Source: Eleusine coracana subsp. coracana (Eukaryota > Streptophyta > Magnoliopsida > Poales > Poaceae). Taken from it: a stretch of DNA of 64,000 nt. The notes under the pieces were generated by a model. The model was not told the origin of the DNA. It did not search any database and saw only the letters and a program-made list of their open reading frames with translations. This document shows positions 42,583-54,249 of the stretch, in pieces. Every line of letters starts with the position of its first letter. Position 1 is the first letter of the stretch. The DNA is taken from NCBI GenBank assembly GCA_032690845.1, contig CM064429.1, positions 14,788,569-14,852,568 on the forward strand, in the 5' to 3' direction. The position numbers and the translations under genes were made by a program.

Positions 42583-44032
42583 TGAAAGTTGCCTAGAGAG
42601 GGGGGGGTTGAATAGGCAATCTAAAAATAATCCTGAAAAAGCACTAAGTTTTGATCAAATGCCAGGAACGACGGAACTTCCGTCACCACGGAAGTTCTGT
42701 CAAATGACAGAACTTTGCCAAACCTTTCTCTAAAACTTATTTTATTGCGGATAAATAAGAGAAAGGAATACGATACTTGGTAGTAGTGAAACTATAGCAA
42801 AGCACAACTAGGGTTCTTCGATGGATAGCTATCAACACAATTAGCAAGTGAATCTAGCACAATGATAGGAATGAAATACACAAGCACAAAGATAAAAGCG
42901 GGAATGTAAAGAGAGACACAAGGAATTAACCTGAGGTTCGGCAACCACACTAAGTAGTTCCTACGTCCTCGTTGAGGAGCCACACAAAGTGGCCAGGTCT
43001 CTCTCAACCCTTTTCCCCGCCAAGCAATCACAAAGATCGTGCTCGGATTTCTTTCTCCACTTGATTCTTTCCTCCGGAGGCGAATCACACCTTCACAAAT
43101 GTCCCCGTCTCACCATAACAAGTTGGGAGCTCAAGGGTGACGCCTAACCGTCTAGGAGACCAAGTCTCCAAGAGTAACAAGCCAATCAAATCTTGATGGA
43201 GAGGGAAAGATGTGCTCAAGCTTTTGAGTGGATGGATTCAATCTTTTTGTGGTTGGATCTCTCTCACTTTGTTTGGAATCTCAAGAACAAGTCTAGAAGA
43301 GAGAGGGGAGAGCTCTAGCTGAAGAATGAGTGAAATGCCAAAGTGTCCAACCCTTCCCACGGGGGAAGGGGGAAGCTAATTATAGAGGCTCTCCAAAAAC
43401 TAGCCGTTATGTCTGATGGAACTTTCGTGGTTACCTACGGAACTTCCATCAGTTCAAAAAGAGCCGTTGCGCGGTTAGATTTCAACTGAGTCAGAGATGA
43501 CGGAACTTCCATGATGGTCATCACGGAACTTCCATCGCTCTTGGGTTTGCAACATAGAAAAACCAGAGGACGACGGAACTTTCGTGGAGGAGCCCACGGA
43601 ACTTCCGTAACTCTCGGGTTGGCTGAGGTTAGAAGCTTGGCAATGACAGAACTTTCGTGGATTGAACCACGAAACTTCCATGACTTTCTGATTAGCTCAA
43701 AATGGATTGGTTCTTTTTTATATTGGTTGGCTAAACTCTCACAAAACTGTTTGGTAGGCTTGAGCACATAAATTTCTCTCCTTAGCAAGATTGGTTTACC
43801 CCCTTTATAGTTCGGCATACCTATGACTCAATTAAAGTAAAAAACTACTCTTTGAAGTGCTTTGAGTCCATTTTCCTTTTCTTCTTTTTGGGAGTAATAA
43901 CCATCTTGCAAAATTAGGGTTTAGACAATAACTTTGATTATCTACACATTTACTTCATGAACTTGTTAGCACAACTTTAATCTCTCGTCATTGTACACCA
44001 AAACCCATTAGGGAATCCTAGATGCATCTTCA
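42583..44032 (-). mobile_element. Copia 5' LTR (1,450 bp)
   Basis: TG...CA boundaries (TGAAAGTTGCC ... GATGCATCTTCA). The right flank is AAGGG, completing the target duplication. It contains the same GGAACTTCCGTC-type palindromes as the 3' LTR (42,669-42,715 and 43,420-43,680). Confidence 0.92.
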
Positions 44033-44037
44033 AAGGG

Positions 44038-44415
44038 GACATCGGTCAGCGTGCGAGAGTCAACACGCGAAAGGCAGTGTGTGCGCAAAAGGGCGACACA
44101 CGGAGCAACACGATCACGGCGCCAGAGATCCTTTGAATGAGTCAAAAGGTTCCGGGTCATGATGATGTCCGATCTCCTAGACTGCTTGCGTGCTTCGAGG
44201 AACACGCTCAGAAAAAGGTTCTCGAGACGTAGGTGGGTGTGTTTCAACGCAGGGCTCACAGGGCTAGAGGGCTTCTAGTCAAGACAGGTAAGGTTTTGGG
44301 TTGCAGCTCAGTTTTGGTTTGGGTGGTGAAGGGTATACGAGGTAAGGAGCTCTATATACGGTCTACGTATGGCTCAGGTTTCATCCGACGGTCAAGTATA
44401 GCTCTGATACCAATT
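44038..44415 (-). mobile_element. Element D internal fragment, part 1, with primer-binding site
   Basis: The minus strand begins TTGGTATCAGAGC (44,401-44,413, tRNA-Met primer-binding site) directly inside an LTR and continues as leader or 5' coding region to the copia insertion. Beyond the copia element it resumes at 26,413-26,291. It resembles the start of a large grass gypsy element; its gag and pol are not in this stretch. Confidence 0.7.
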
Positions 44416-45752
44416 TGTGACGCCCCACCTCTAGCGTCCTGTGCATCCTGTACCAATCCCTGGATCAGTAGTTGGTACGCACAATCAAATTATTTCAATC
44501 CATACAGTACTAAAATATACGGATGACTTACCAAACATGGCTATGTTACAATCAGACGATGTAGCGAAAATTTGGGCACGGAAGACTGGTTCACTTCAAT
44601 TCATCACATCACTTCTATCCATAGGTAGATATGAGCATACGATGAAACCATACTGCTTTTATCCTTCGGGAGTTCATGCACTAAAAATCACAATTAACAA
44701 ACCATGAATACATAAGATACTCAGCAAGCGCTAACACTACTCAAAGGTAAAGTCATGCATTGAGGTTGTAGTAAGGATGTAGGCAAGGGGTTTAATATTT
44801 GCACTAGCAACTAAGCATGCATGGTTCACTAAGAGTAGATTTCAAGGAAAGAGGTGACCTGTCAATATTTTAGTAGGTTGGCCCTGAGGGAGATTACAAT
44901 CAATCCAAACGGTTCCCATATTTTAAAAGGAATGGATCTCCATATACAAACCTTGCACTTCCATCACCCACTCACACATTCAGGAGATTGGCTAATCAAC
45001 GAGAGCCCAATGATTGGTGTGCCATGACTAGTGACAATGGACATCTGAATGATTCAGGGTTAACTCTGCAGAGCTTAGTACGCTGTACCCACAAGCTATG
45101 CACTCTTTGCAAGTAAGTGCATAACGCTCTCACTTCGCCCAGGCACGCCCACAAGTCCACCACGGAGCTCAGTGGTTCCACCACAATGATACACGTCATA
45201 TCACCATAGATCACACACAGTCATATCACCACAACAAAGGCACACAACCAACAATTTTGCCAAGTATTGAACTTATCACCATTTCACTGCACCGATCCCT
45301 GAGTCCGTTTCTACTTCATTGGGTGATACTTCCTCGCTGCATTACCTAGGATCCGCGTTAGTCCTGCCCATACAGGTTCTGTTGTCATACTGAAAATATC
45401 ACCAAGTTGAGGTCTCGCTATCTGTCCCTAAGTGGCCAGGAAAGCACTCATCCACGATAGGTGGATCTACACCGAAGACACCATCACCAAGTACTCTCCA
45501 CCAGTACTAAGGAGTCTCGCCCTCAACCAAGTACATCCCACCCAGCTTCACCATCACACAGTTGGTTTAACACCAATCCACATCGTACTTATACGCACAC
45601 CACCAAACACATTTTCACCCATTTTCAAAATAGTAGTATGTGATACGATGTTGCGATGAACCTCATCGTGGGGTTCTTAAGCGCTTCTAAGCATAGCAGC
45701 GTTCCGTACATTAGGCATCTAATGTCGGTGTATGTGGAGCTTACAGGGTGGT

Positions 45753-47301
45753 TGTTGACTTTTGCTAAGCCATATTAATAAATCATTCCCAGCACGGGGC
45801 CAGAAACGGTTCACTAATATGTCCCAGAGTCAAGTAGGTAAAATCCGCAAGCGCACGGAGAATACCGCTGTAGCATTTCACCCGGAAGTATTCAGGGTAT
45901 CGTATTTGTTTATCCCAAGGGAAGGTTATGATCAAGAAGCGTTACTAACATATAAGATCATGTTAACAATTAGCAAGGATATCTAACCAAGACAGGCGGG
46001 TATATGATAATAACCGGGTAGTGTGACACACACAGAAGATTCCTACCAAATAAATAAAGTCTAGTGGAGGAAAGGCTAGGCTAAGCTACTCCTACTATAC
46101 ATTCCTATACAGTTGCATAGCCTAAGTAGAATACATACAGACCCATACTCAGGTTTAGCAGTCAATAGTATAGCACTTCAGGCACGGACTTACCCCTGCA
46201 TCCACAGGCGACTTCCGCCAAGAGCCTACGCACTAGCCTAGCGGGGAGGATTTCAAAGGACGGACAGGGCTGTCACCACCTGCCGCCTACCTCAACGAAC
46301 CAGTAGACTAACGAATAATTGATGCAAATCAGTCACCCAAGTACCATACTTGCATGACCAAAGAGCACTCTGCCCCTCCGCGATTACTATTAACGAGGCA
46401 GAGCTACCGTACGAATACGATCACCAAACCCATGCTATACTTTATCAGCTAAAACTAAGCATAGAGACTATAACATATAAACTAGACTATAGTGATGGTA
46501 TATAACTACCATGACAATAGTAGTATAATAAATATAAACTACTATCACACAAGTAGACTATACTATCACATATATGGATCACAAAATCAAACAAGAAACT
46601 CATGACCCAAGCACAACTATATAGAAAAGATATATATATTGATAAGAGTAAAGTCTTACAAAAGGGAAAAGATACAAGAGCCATACCAATTCCAAGTGAA
46701 GACTTGGGACTAGAGAGCTCTAGACTCAGCCTAACTCCACTAAAACTCCAAGAACTACTACTAGCAAGAGAGAAATGCTTCTTGTGGTGTGTGTTGAGTG
46801 TGAAGGCACACCCTCCTATTTATAGCCTCAATAGGTCGGCAAGGGAGCGTAACCGCCACGGAAGGCATCTCAAACCGTCATCAGGAGTCGCGGAGGAGCC
46901 AACACGTGGAAGCCCAGGCGGAGAGGGCGCCCGGCTGGGTCGGCCGACCTGACCAGGTCGGCCGACCTGGGGGTGGCCCCTCCTGGCCTGTGCTTTCTCC
47001 AGGTGGCTGTCCTGTGGGCCCTGACGTTGGTTTGCGCGGTATTGCAGGGAGTTACGTCGGTTAAGTGCTGAAAATGGGCCCTTCAATCCGTGTGACGTCC
47101 ATGTGGCGCTCTCTGATTGGTCGAAAGTGTGTTTTCTTGCCTTTTGAGGTGTTTCCTTCACATTTCCTCCTGCATGCACAAAGTTCTCCAAGTACAAGTG
47201 GAACTATATTATTGTGATAAAGCATGCGTGTATGAAATGTCAAATTCTCCTTTATTTGAGTATAGTTGACGGTTATGAATGGTACTTAACAGCCGTCAAC
47301 A
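45753..47301 (-). mobile_element. Solo LTR of the Athila-like family (1,549 bp)
   Basis: Full-length copy of the same LTR as at 30,989 and 35,672, with the same ends and length. It is flanked by a perfect 5-bp duplication GTGGT (45,748-45,752 and 47,302-47,306). It has no internal region, so the element was reduced to one LTR by recombination between its two LTRs. It differs from the other two LTRs at more positions than they differ from each other. Confidence 0.95.
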
Positions 47302-48496
47302 GTGGTAGGGTAAGACATATAAGGAGGGGTTGTGGTAATAACAACGGAATTTCTGATACTCAAGTAGATAGCATCATGCAAGCATGTCACACAATAGCAC
47401 TCAAGAGAGCATGCAATATAGAGTAGGCTCTATGTAGGTTTTCTAGATTACTGTGATAGGATTAATATGATCAAGGGGATGTTAGAGCTTGCCCGGTAAT
47501 GCTATCCTTAAATATCGGGGTTTATGTCGCTTCGCGTAACGGTGTCGAAGTCCGTCTCGAGACTTGGGCCTTCAGGCTTCGTCTCCAGCATCGAGCTCCT
47601 CAGGTTCTTCACGTGCTACGGCACGTGACACTAGCGCAAAGAAAATAAATAAGAAATAATCAATACTCCAATTAAAACTCCGGATGGAATATTTGAGGCG
47701 ATTTGGTGTTTACCAGGGGGATTATAGGTAGGTTGGGTCTTTAGAAGGTTGACGGTAGAAGAATCAATTGAAACAGAGTTCGGGTGGTGAGGATATGGTG
47801 TTAAGGGGGACAAGGGGAAAATATCGTGATGGGAGTGGAACTATGGTGGGTGGCAATAGATTCCTCGTGTTAGGACGATCGCGTGAGCGCGAGAATCACC
47901 CGAAATGGAGCTACGGTTGAAACATTATGGGCTAGTGACGACTTTATGTGGTCTGGGGTAATGTTGCGAGTAATACCACTAGGTACTACTCACTAAGACA
48001 AACCTATGGGCGCAAGAATCGCTCAAAACAGGATTACGGTTTAAAAGTTATGGGTTCTAGAAGTTCTAGGGGCTTTTCTATAATTAAGTTTTAGGGACCT
48101 ATTTGTAATTATAGAGAAGTCTGGGGGTCTGGGTGTAAAAGGTGGAGGGGCTAAAATGTAATTTATAGAAAGTATGGGGGTCTTTCTATAAAAATGGCAG
48201 GGCTTAAATAGAATTAAAATAAAGATTAGGGACCTTTCTGCAAAAAGGACAAGGGTTTGGGATTTTCTGTTATTTTTGGAATTATTTTTGTATAGGGAAA
48301 ATCCATGGACCAGATCCACTAATATGTGGACTAGGTTCATGGGTCGGTTCACGGGTTTATGTGGATTGGGGGGGGGGCTAAACTGTAAATTGGCATAAAT
48401 AGAATAGGGAGTGGGTTGATTTGGGAAAAGAACATGGACTCTTTTGCAAGATGGCCTTCACTCATGTGGACATCTTCTTCTTCCTCTGATCGACTA

Positions 48497-48715
48497 TGGC
48501 TGGAGCCAGGGGCTCGATCCCGATGGGGAGAAGGGGGGGGCGGGGGGGGGACGCGATCGGCGATGTGGGGATTCAGTGTGCGGGGTTGTCGCGCGTCCGT
48601 GTGAGATGGAGGCAGGGAAGGGGGTGTGAGGATGGTGGAGGATTTGGTGAGATGGTGGCCATGGCTGAAAGCAGGGGCTCGATCCCGACGGGGTTGTCGC
48701 GCGTCTGTGTATCAT
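48497..48715. repeat. Duplicated GC-rich segment beside element B 3' LTR remnant
   Basis: GGGGCTCGATCCCGA and GGGGTTGTCGCGCGTC occur at about 48,510-48,600 and again at about 48,670-48,705, in the same order and spaced differently. G runs of 7-9 occur at 48,530-48,550. The second copy abuts the broken end of the element B 3' LTR, so the duplication may relate to the deletion that truncated it. Confidence 0.7.
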
Positions 48716-48946
48716 ACTTAGGGTGATACCTCTTAGAATGATACAGAATTCATCATGAAGTTGAAGGACAGAATCTGGGCATCAACACATCGACTTCAAC
48801 TTGCTCTCTTTGGGCATCAGGTAGCCACCATGTCTTGAACTTATGCTTCAAACCTAAGGAATAGATTCACCTCATGTTATAATTGCTTTGCTTTGGCTCA
48901 AGTCATTGGTCTCTCATAGGTGTAGTCGTGAGGGATGTCCTTATCA
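48716..48946 (-). mobile_element. Element B 3' LTR, truncated to about 231 bp
   Basis: On the minus strand, after polypurine tract AAGAAGGGGAGGA, the LTR starts TGATAAGGACATCCCTCACG. It parallels the plus-strand 5' LTR at 16,833 for about 230 bp and then stops at a GTATGATACA phrase. About 820 bp of LTR and the target duplication are missing. Confidence 0.88.
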
Positions 48947-51900
48947 TCCTCCCCTTCTTGAAAAAGAGTCGACCTCGACTCTGATCCTTCATGACCATGG
49001 AATGGAGACAAATCAGCAACATTGAAGGTGTTGTTCGCTGCATATTCATCTCCTAGAAGTTCAATCTTGTAGTCATTGTCATTTATCCTTGCAAGGACCT
49101 TGAATGGGCCATCACCTCGGAGCAGCAACTTGGACTTTCGTTTCTCCGGAAATCTGTCCTTCCGGAGGTGAATCCAAACATAGTCACTGGGCTCAAAAAT
49201 CACCTTCTTGCGGTTCCTATTTGCCTTTGCAGCATAGTACTCTGATTTCTTCTCAATCTCCTGCTTTGTCTTCATGTGGATTTTCCTTACATAGTCAGCC
49301 CACTTGGAAGCCTCCATGTTGGCACGTTCTTGAAGTGGAAGTGGCAGCAAGTCAAGTGCTGCAATGGGCTTGAAACCATATACAACTTCAAATGGGCACA
49401 TCTGCATTGTTGAGTGGACTGCCCTATTATATGCAAACTCAACATGTGGCAAGCAACCCCCCACTCCTTTAGGTTCTTCTTGATCATTGTTCATAGCAGC
49501 ATGGAGAGTGTACGGTTAACCACCTCCGTTTGTCCATCAGTTTGTGGGTGACAAGTTGTTGAAAACATCAACTTTGTGCCAAGCTTGGCCCACAACGTCT
49601 TCCAAAAGTAGCTCATGAATTTCACGTCTCAGTCTTAAACAATGGTCCTGGGCACACCATGTAATCTCACAATTTCCCTGAAAAACAAGTCAGCTACATG
49701 CAACGCATCGTCGCTCTTATGACAGGGAATAAAATGTGCCATTTTAGAGAACCTATCCATAACAACAAAAATTAAATCCCTCCCCTTCTTAGTTCTTGGT
49801 AATCCTAGAACAAAATCCATGCTTATGTCTTTCCATGGTGCATTTGGAGTGGGGAGTGGAGTATACAAACTATGGGGGTTCAGTTTTGACTTATCCTTGT
49901 GACATGTTGTACATCGCTGCACAAACCTCTCCACATCACGTCTCATCTTTGGCCAATAAAAGTGATCACTCAGCAGCAAGTAGGTCTTTTCTCTCCCAAA
50001 GTGACCCATCAAACCACCCATGTGTGATTCCTGCAATAAAAGCAAACAAATAGACAAATCTAAAACACACAATTTGTTAGCTCGGAACAAGAATCCATCA
50101 TGCAAATGGTATTTGTCCCACCCTTTTCCATCTTGACATTTCAAGTATGGTTCTACAAAAAGAAGGTTAGCAGCATACAACTCCTTTATGTTTTCTAATC
50201 CTGGGACCTTAACCTCCAATTGATTAAGCAAAACACTTTTTCGTGATAAAGCATCAGCAACAACATTTTCTTTCCCCTTCTTGTACTTAACAACATAGGG
50301 AAAAGACTCAATGAACTCAACATGCCTACGGTTCAGTTTTGCTTGGCCTTTCAAGTATTTTAAAGCCTCATGATCAGAATGAATGATAAATTCTTTAGGC
50401 CAGAGATAATGTTGCCAAGTTTCAAGCACACGAACTAGAGCATATAATTTTATGTCATACACAGGATAATTTAGTTGAGCACCACCAAGTTTCTCACTAA
50501 AATATGCTATGGGTTTGCCTTCGTGCATTAGGACACCTCCTATGCCTATCCCACTAGCATACATTCTATCTCAAAGGATTTATTAAAATCAGGTAAAGAA
50601 AGCAATGGGGCTGAAGTTAAACAATTCTTTAACTCTTGAAAAGCATCTTCTTGTGACTTACCCCACACAAATTCAACACCCTTCTTGGTTAGCTCGTTCA
50701 ATAGGGCTGCAATGGTGCTGAAATTCTTCACAAAGCGCCGGTAGAAACCGACAAGACCATGAAAACTTCTCACTTGGCTCACAATGACAGAAGTTGGCCA
50801 ATCCTTGATAGCTTCGACCTTGGATTCATCAAACCTCCACCTCTGTCCTGAAACAACAATGCCCAAGAACATAACCTTGTCGGTGCAAAAGGTGCACTTT
50901 TCTAGGTTAACATACAATTTTTTAGTTCTAACCACCTCCAACACCATTTTGATGTGTTCAACATGTTCTTCTAAGGTGCGGCTATATATCAATATGTCAT
51001 CAAAATAAACCACCACAAATTTTCCAATGAAAGCCCTCAAAACATGATTCATTAAGCGCATAAAAGTGCTAGGTGCATTAGTTAAACCAAAACGCATCAC
51101 TAGCCACTCATACAACCCAAATTTTGTTTTAAAGGTTGTCTCCTTCCTTCATTCTAATCTGATGGTATCTACTAGGTAGGTCAATTTTAGAGAAAATAAC
51201 AGCACCACTAAGTTCATCAAGCATGTCATCAAGCCTAGGAATAGGATGACGATATCGGTTAGTGATATTGTTAATAGCTCTACAATCAACACACATTCTA
51301 GAAGTATCATCTTTCTTTGGAACAAGAATAACAGGGACAGCACAAGGACTAAAACTCTCGCGTACATACCCTTTGTCAAGTAGTGCTTGCACTTGTCGCT
51401 GAATTTCCTTTGTTTCTTCCGGGTTGGTGCGGTACGGTGGCCAGTTTGGAAGAGAACCTCCAGGAATGAGATCAATTTGATGCTCAATCCCACGAAGTGG
51501 GGGTAGGCCAGCAGGTACCTCCTCCGGAAAAACATCATTGAATGCCTGCAACACATTAAAAACAACACTAGGAAGAGAGGTCATGTCGTTAGTGGAAAGA
51601 ATTGCATCTTTGTACAAGAGTACAAAATGCGTTATGGTAGGGTTTTCTCTCATTTCTTCCATCTCAGATTTTGTGGCTATAGCAACCATACTTTTTCTCT
51701 CATGCTCTCTTTTTCCACTCATGTTTGGCTTGTGGCGCTCACTCACCGATTTGTGGACAGCACTAGTGTTTTTATTTTCTCTCTTACTCACTCATTTTCT
51801 TTTGCGTGTTGACTGCTATGATTTGAGTGGGAGTCATGGGCAGCAACTTGACACCCTTTCCTTACCATTTGAAAGAATATGTATTGTCACGGCCATCATG

Positions 51901-53631
51901 CAAAGCATGCCTATCGAATTGTCATGGTCTTCCCAATAGCAAGTGACAAACCGTCATGGGCACAACATCACACTCAACAATGTCGGTGTAATCATGTATG
52001 CTGAAAGTGACCCTCACCATATATTGCACCTTGACATCTCCACAATCGTTGAATCATTGCACATGATATGGATGGGGATGTTTTATCATGGTCAGCCCCA
52101 ATTTATCACACATTTCTTTGCTAGCAAGGTTGTGATAGCTACCACCATCAATTATCAATTTGACCAACTTTTTGTTTACCTTGGCTTGGATCTGAAATAA
52201 GTTGAACTTCTGTGCTTGTTCTTCATCTTTGAGCTGAACACTTAATGCTCTGGTGACCACAATGGTGTTATCGGCTTCAAACATATAGCTTTCGTAGTCA
52301 CCTTGTTCAGATTCTTGTACATCATCAAACTTGTCATTTTCAGCAGTAGTCTCACACTCATCTTCACTTGTTGAATCATATTCTCCACCTTCTGTAACAA
52401 TCACAACACGATTATTTGGACAGTCCTTGATGATATGGCCTCGACCCAAGCACTTGAAACATTGAATTCCACTACTCTTAGAGCTGGAACCCACTGAAGT
52501 ATTGGCCTTTAATGATGTTGGCCTAGCAGATTTCTCCACATTTGGAGATGCATTAGATTTTTCAGCAGCATTGAATCAAGAGTTGTTGGAGTTTGATCCG
52601 GATGAAAACATGCCTCGCCCCAAATCAAACCTTGCTATTTTTGGAGCATTTGATGATGACCTTGAGCTGAAATTTAAAGTCTTGCTTGGTTTAGCATCAT
52701 CAAGCAATTGCCTTTAAGCCTTTTGGGCAATGTGTACTAGCTCCACCACATTGTTGTAGGTCTAAAATTACACAACACGTTTGATTGGCTTGTTCAAACC
52801 AGAAAGAAAACATGCCATGGACTGCTCTTCATCCTCATGCACACGAGCTCTAATCATGGCCTGCTCCATCTCCTTGTAGTATTCCTCCACAGACTTGCTT
52901 CCTTGCCTCAAATTCTGCATCTTGTCAAAGAGGTCATGTTTATAATGTTTTGGAACAATTCGTGCCCTCATTTCTCTCTTCATTTCAGCCCATGTGGCCA
53001 CTAGAAGTTCACCATTCTCCTCTCTTTGGTTCTGAATGTGCTCCCACCAAATGAGAGCATTTCCATCAAAGTCAAGTGCAGCCATATGCGCCTTCTTTTC
53101 CTCTGAATAATTATGCAAACGAAATATTTTGTCTACCTTCAACTCCCATGTGAGATATGCATCAGGGTCAGATGTGCCTTCAAATTTTAGCATGCTGAAT
53201 TTGAGCTTTCCAAACTTCTCTTCATTGGGCTGATCATTGTTGACATTGCGTTGATGATGGAAGTTGTCATTGCGATGTAATCTGAATGTATCTTGATTTG
53301 TTTCAGTTGCACTATCATCACCACGCCCATGACCCCTTCCACGACCGAAAGCTTCACCACCTCTTCCTCCACCATGCCCTCACCCATGGGCATTCTTCCT
53401 TGCTTGCTCTTCCCGCTGCAATCGGGCTGCATATACCTCATCGGTCTCATCTAGCTCTTCTTCATGAGCACTTGTAGAACCTTGTGCCTTTAGTGCCTTC
53501 ACAACTTCAGCAACCATGTTTGTTTGGACAGTAGTCATGTTCTGATTGAGTTGTGCATTGAAGTCTTGCACTAGCTTCTGTCGTTGCCCTTGTGTGACAT
53601 AGCTCGGTTGCTCTCCTTTTTCACCTATCAT
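48898..53631 (-). pseudogene. Element B gag-pol polyprotein (CRM-like gypsy), broken
   Basis: Minus-strand frames: gag start MIGEKGEQPSY at 53,631, a DPDAYLTWELKVDKIF capsid-like region, zinc knuckle CFKCLGRGHIIKDC, protease IIDGGSYHNLAS, reverse transcriptase with YFDDILIY (51,791-50,546), RNase H with HSDHEALKY, integrase zinc finger HFGREKT...CTTCH and core MDFVLGLPRT, and an integrase tail. The frame continues 16 codons or so into the 3' LTR before stopping at 48,898. At least six frameshifts or stops break it. It is homologous to but clearly distinct from copies A and C. Its 5' LTR now lies 31 kb away on the opposite strand. Confidence 0.88.
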
Positions 53632-54249
53632 GGTTAGTGGGAAAACAAGCTAATTCAAGTTATGTGGTTGTATGGAAAAACACTCAAACTCACATTCTCT
53701 TCCCACCGAAGTTCTTATGAATTCTTGCTGAAATTGCGAGCTACAAACAAACCTTGGTAGTAGTCGGTACAACAAAGGTGATATATCAAGCGAAATCAAA
53801 GTCACAGTGTATTCTAAACAGAAGTTTATTTGTGGAGCTTGGAGGGTTATTTATATGGTATGCAAACTGAAACTTCAAGCTATTGTCAAGTTAAGTAACA
53901 ATCCAACCAAGATAGCAAAGTCGAGTTGCTGAACTGAAAACAAAAAAATTGGCAAATGTGTTTAGCAACTCACACACAAAGATGGTGGAACTTGTCGCAG
54001 CCAAGGAAATGAGCTAAACTGAATATTCAACTCAAGAACGAAAGCTCAATGCTACACAAGTTATGGAGATGCGCTAGCTGATTGGTCACATAAATAGAAG
54101 GGCTACAAGATCTGCACAAATGATGAATATATGAGAAACTGAAACAATAACAAGCAATTCAATCAATGTGGTGATCTCAACACTTCTTTATTTTCTTTTG
54201 ATTCTTTTTCTTTCACTCTTCTTTGTTCCTTTTTTCTCTCTGCTATCTT
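53632..54249 (-). mobile_element. Element B 5' leader, second part
   Basis: Leader sequence between gag start and the LTR of copy C. The last five bases next to the LTR are ATCTT (54,245-54,249), the reverse complement of AAGAT at 18,618-18,622. Read on the minus strand it continues the leader that breaks off at 18,622, giving a total leader of about 1.35 kb. Confidence 0.75.

Larger units (their letters stand above)
26414..44032 (-). mobile_element. Sirevirus-like Ty1/copia retrotransposon (with nested insertion)
   Basis: Full span of a minus-strand copia element with LTRs 42,583-44,032 (5') and 26,414-27,849 (3'), flanked by a perfect 5-bp target duplication AAGGG (26,409-26,413 and 44,033-44,037). 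Order on the minus strand: LTR, tRNA-Met primer-binding site, gag, protease, integrase, reverse transcriptase, RNase H, env-like ORF, polypurine tract, LTR. Integrase before reverse transcriptase defines copia; the extra ORF after RNase H suggests the Sirevirus lineage. A 6.2-kb Athila-like element split it near the end of pol, so about 11.4 kb is its own. Confidence 0.92.
44416..48715 (-). mobile_element. Element D 5' LTR (gypsy, TGTGACGCCCC type), right end uncertain
   Basis: On the plus strand the LTR begins TGTGACGCCCCACC next to the primer-binding site. TGTGACGCCCC ends are common in large grass gypsy LTRs. It is interrupted by the solo Athila-like LTR (45,753-47,301). The 47,640-48,400 stretch (repeated phrases like AGGGACCTTTCT and GGGGTCTTTCTATAAAAATG) reads as the same LTR. 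The outer boundary could not be fixed; 47,636 (after CACGTGACA) is a possible earlier end. No second LTR of this element is in the window. Confidence 0.55.
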
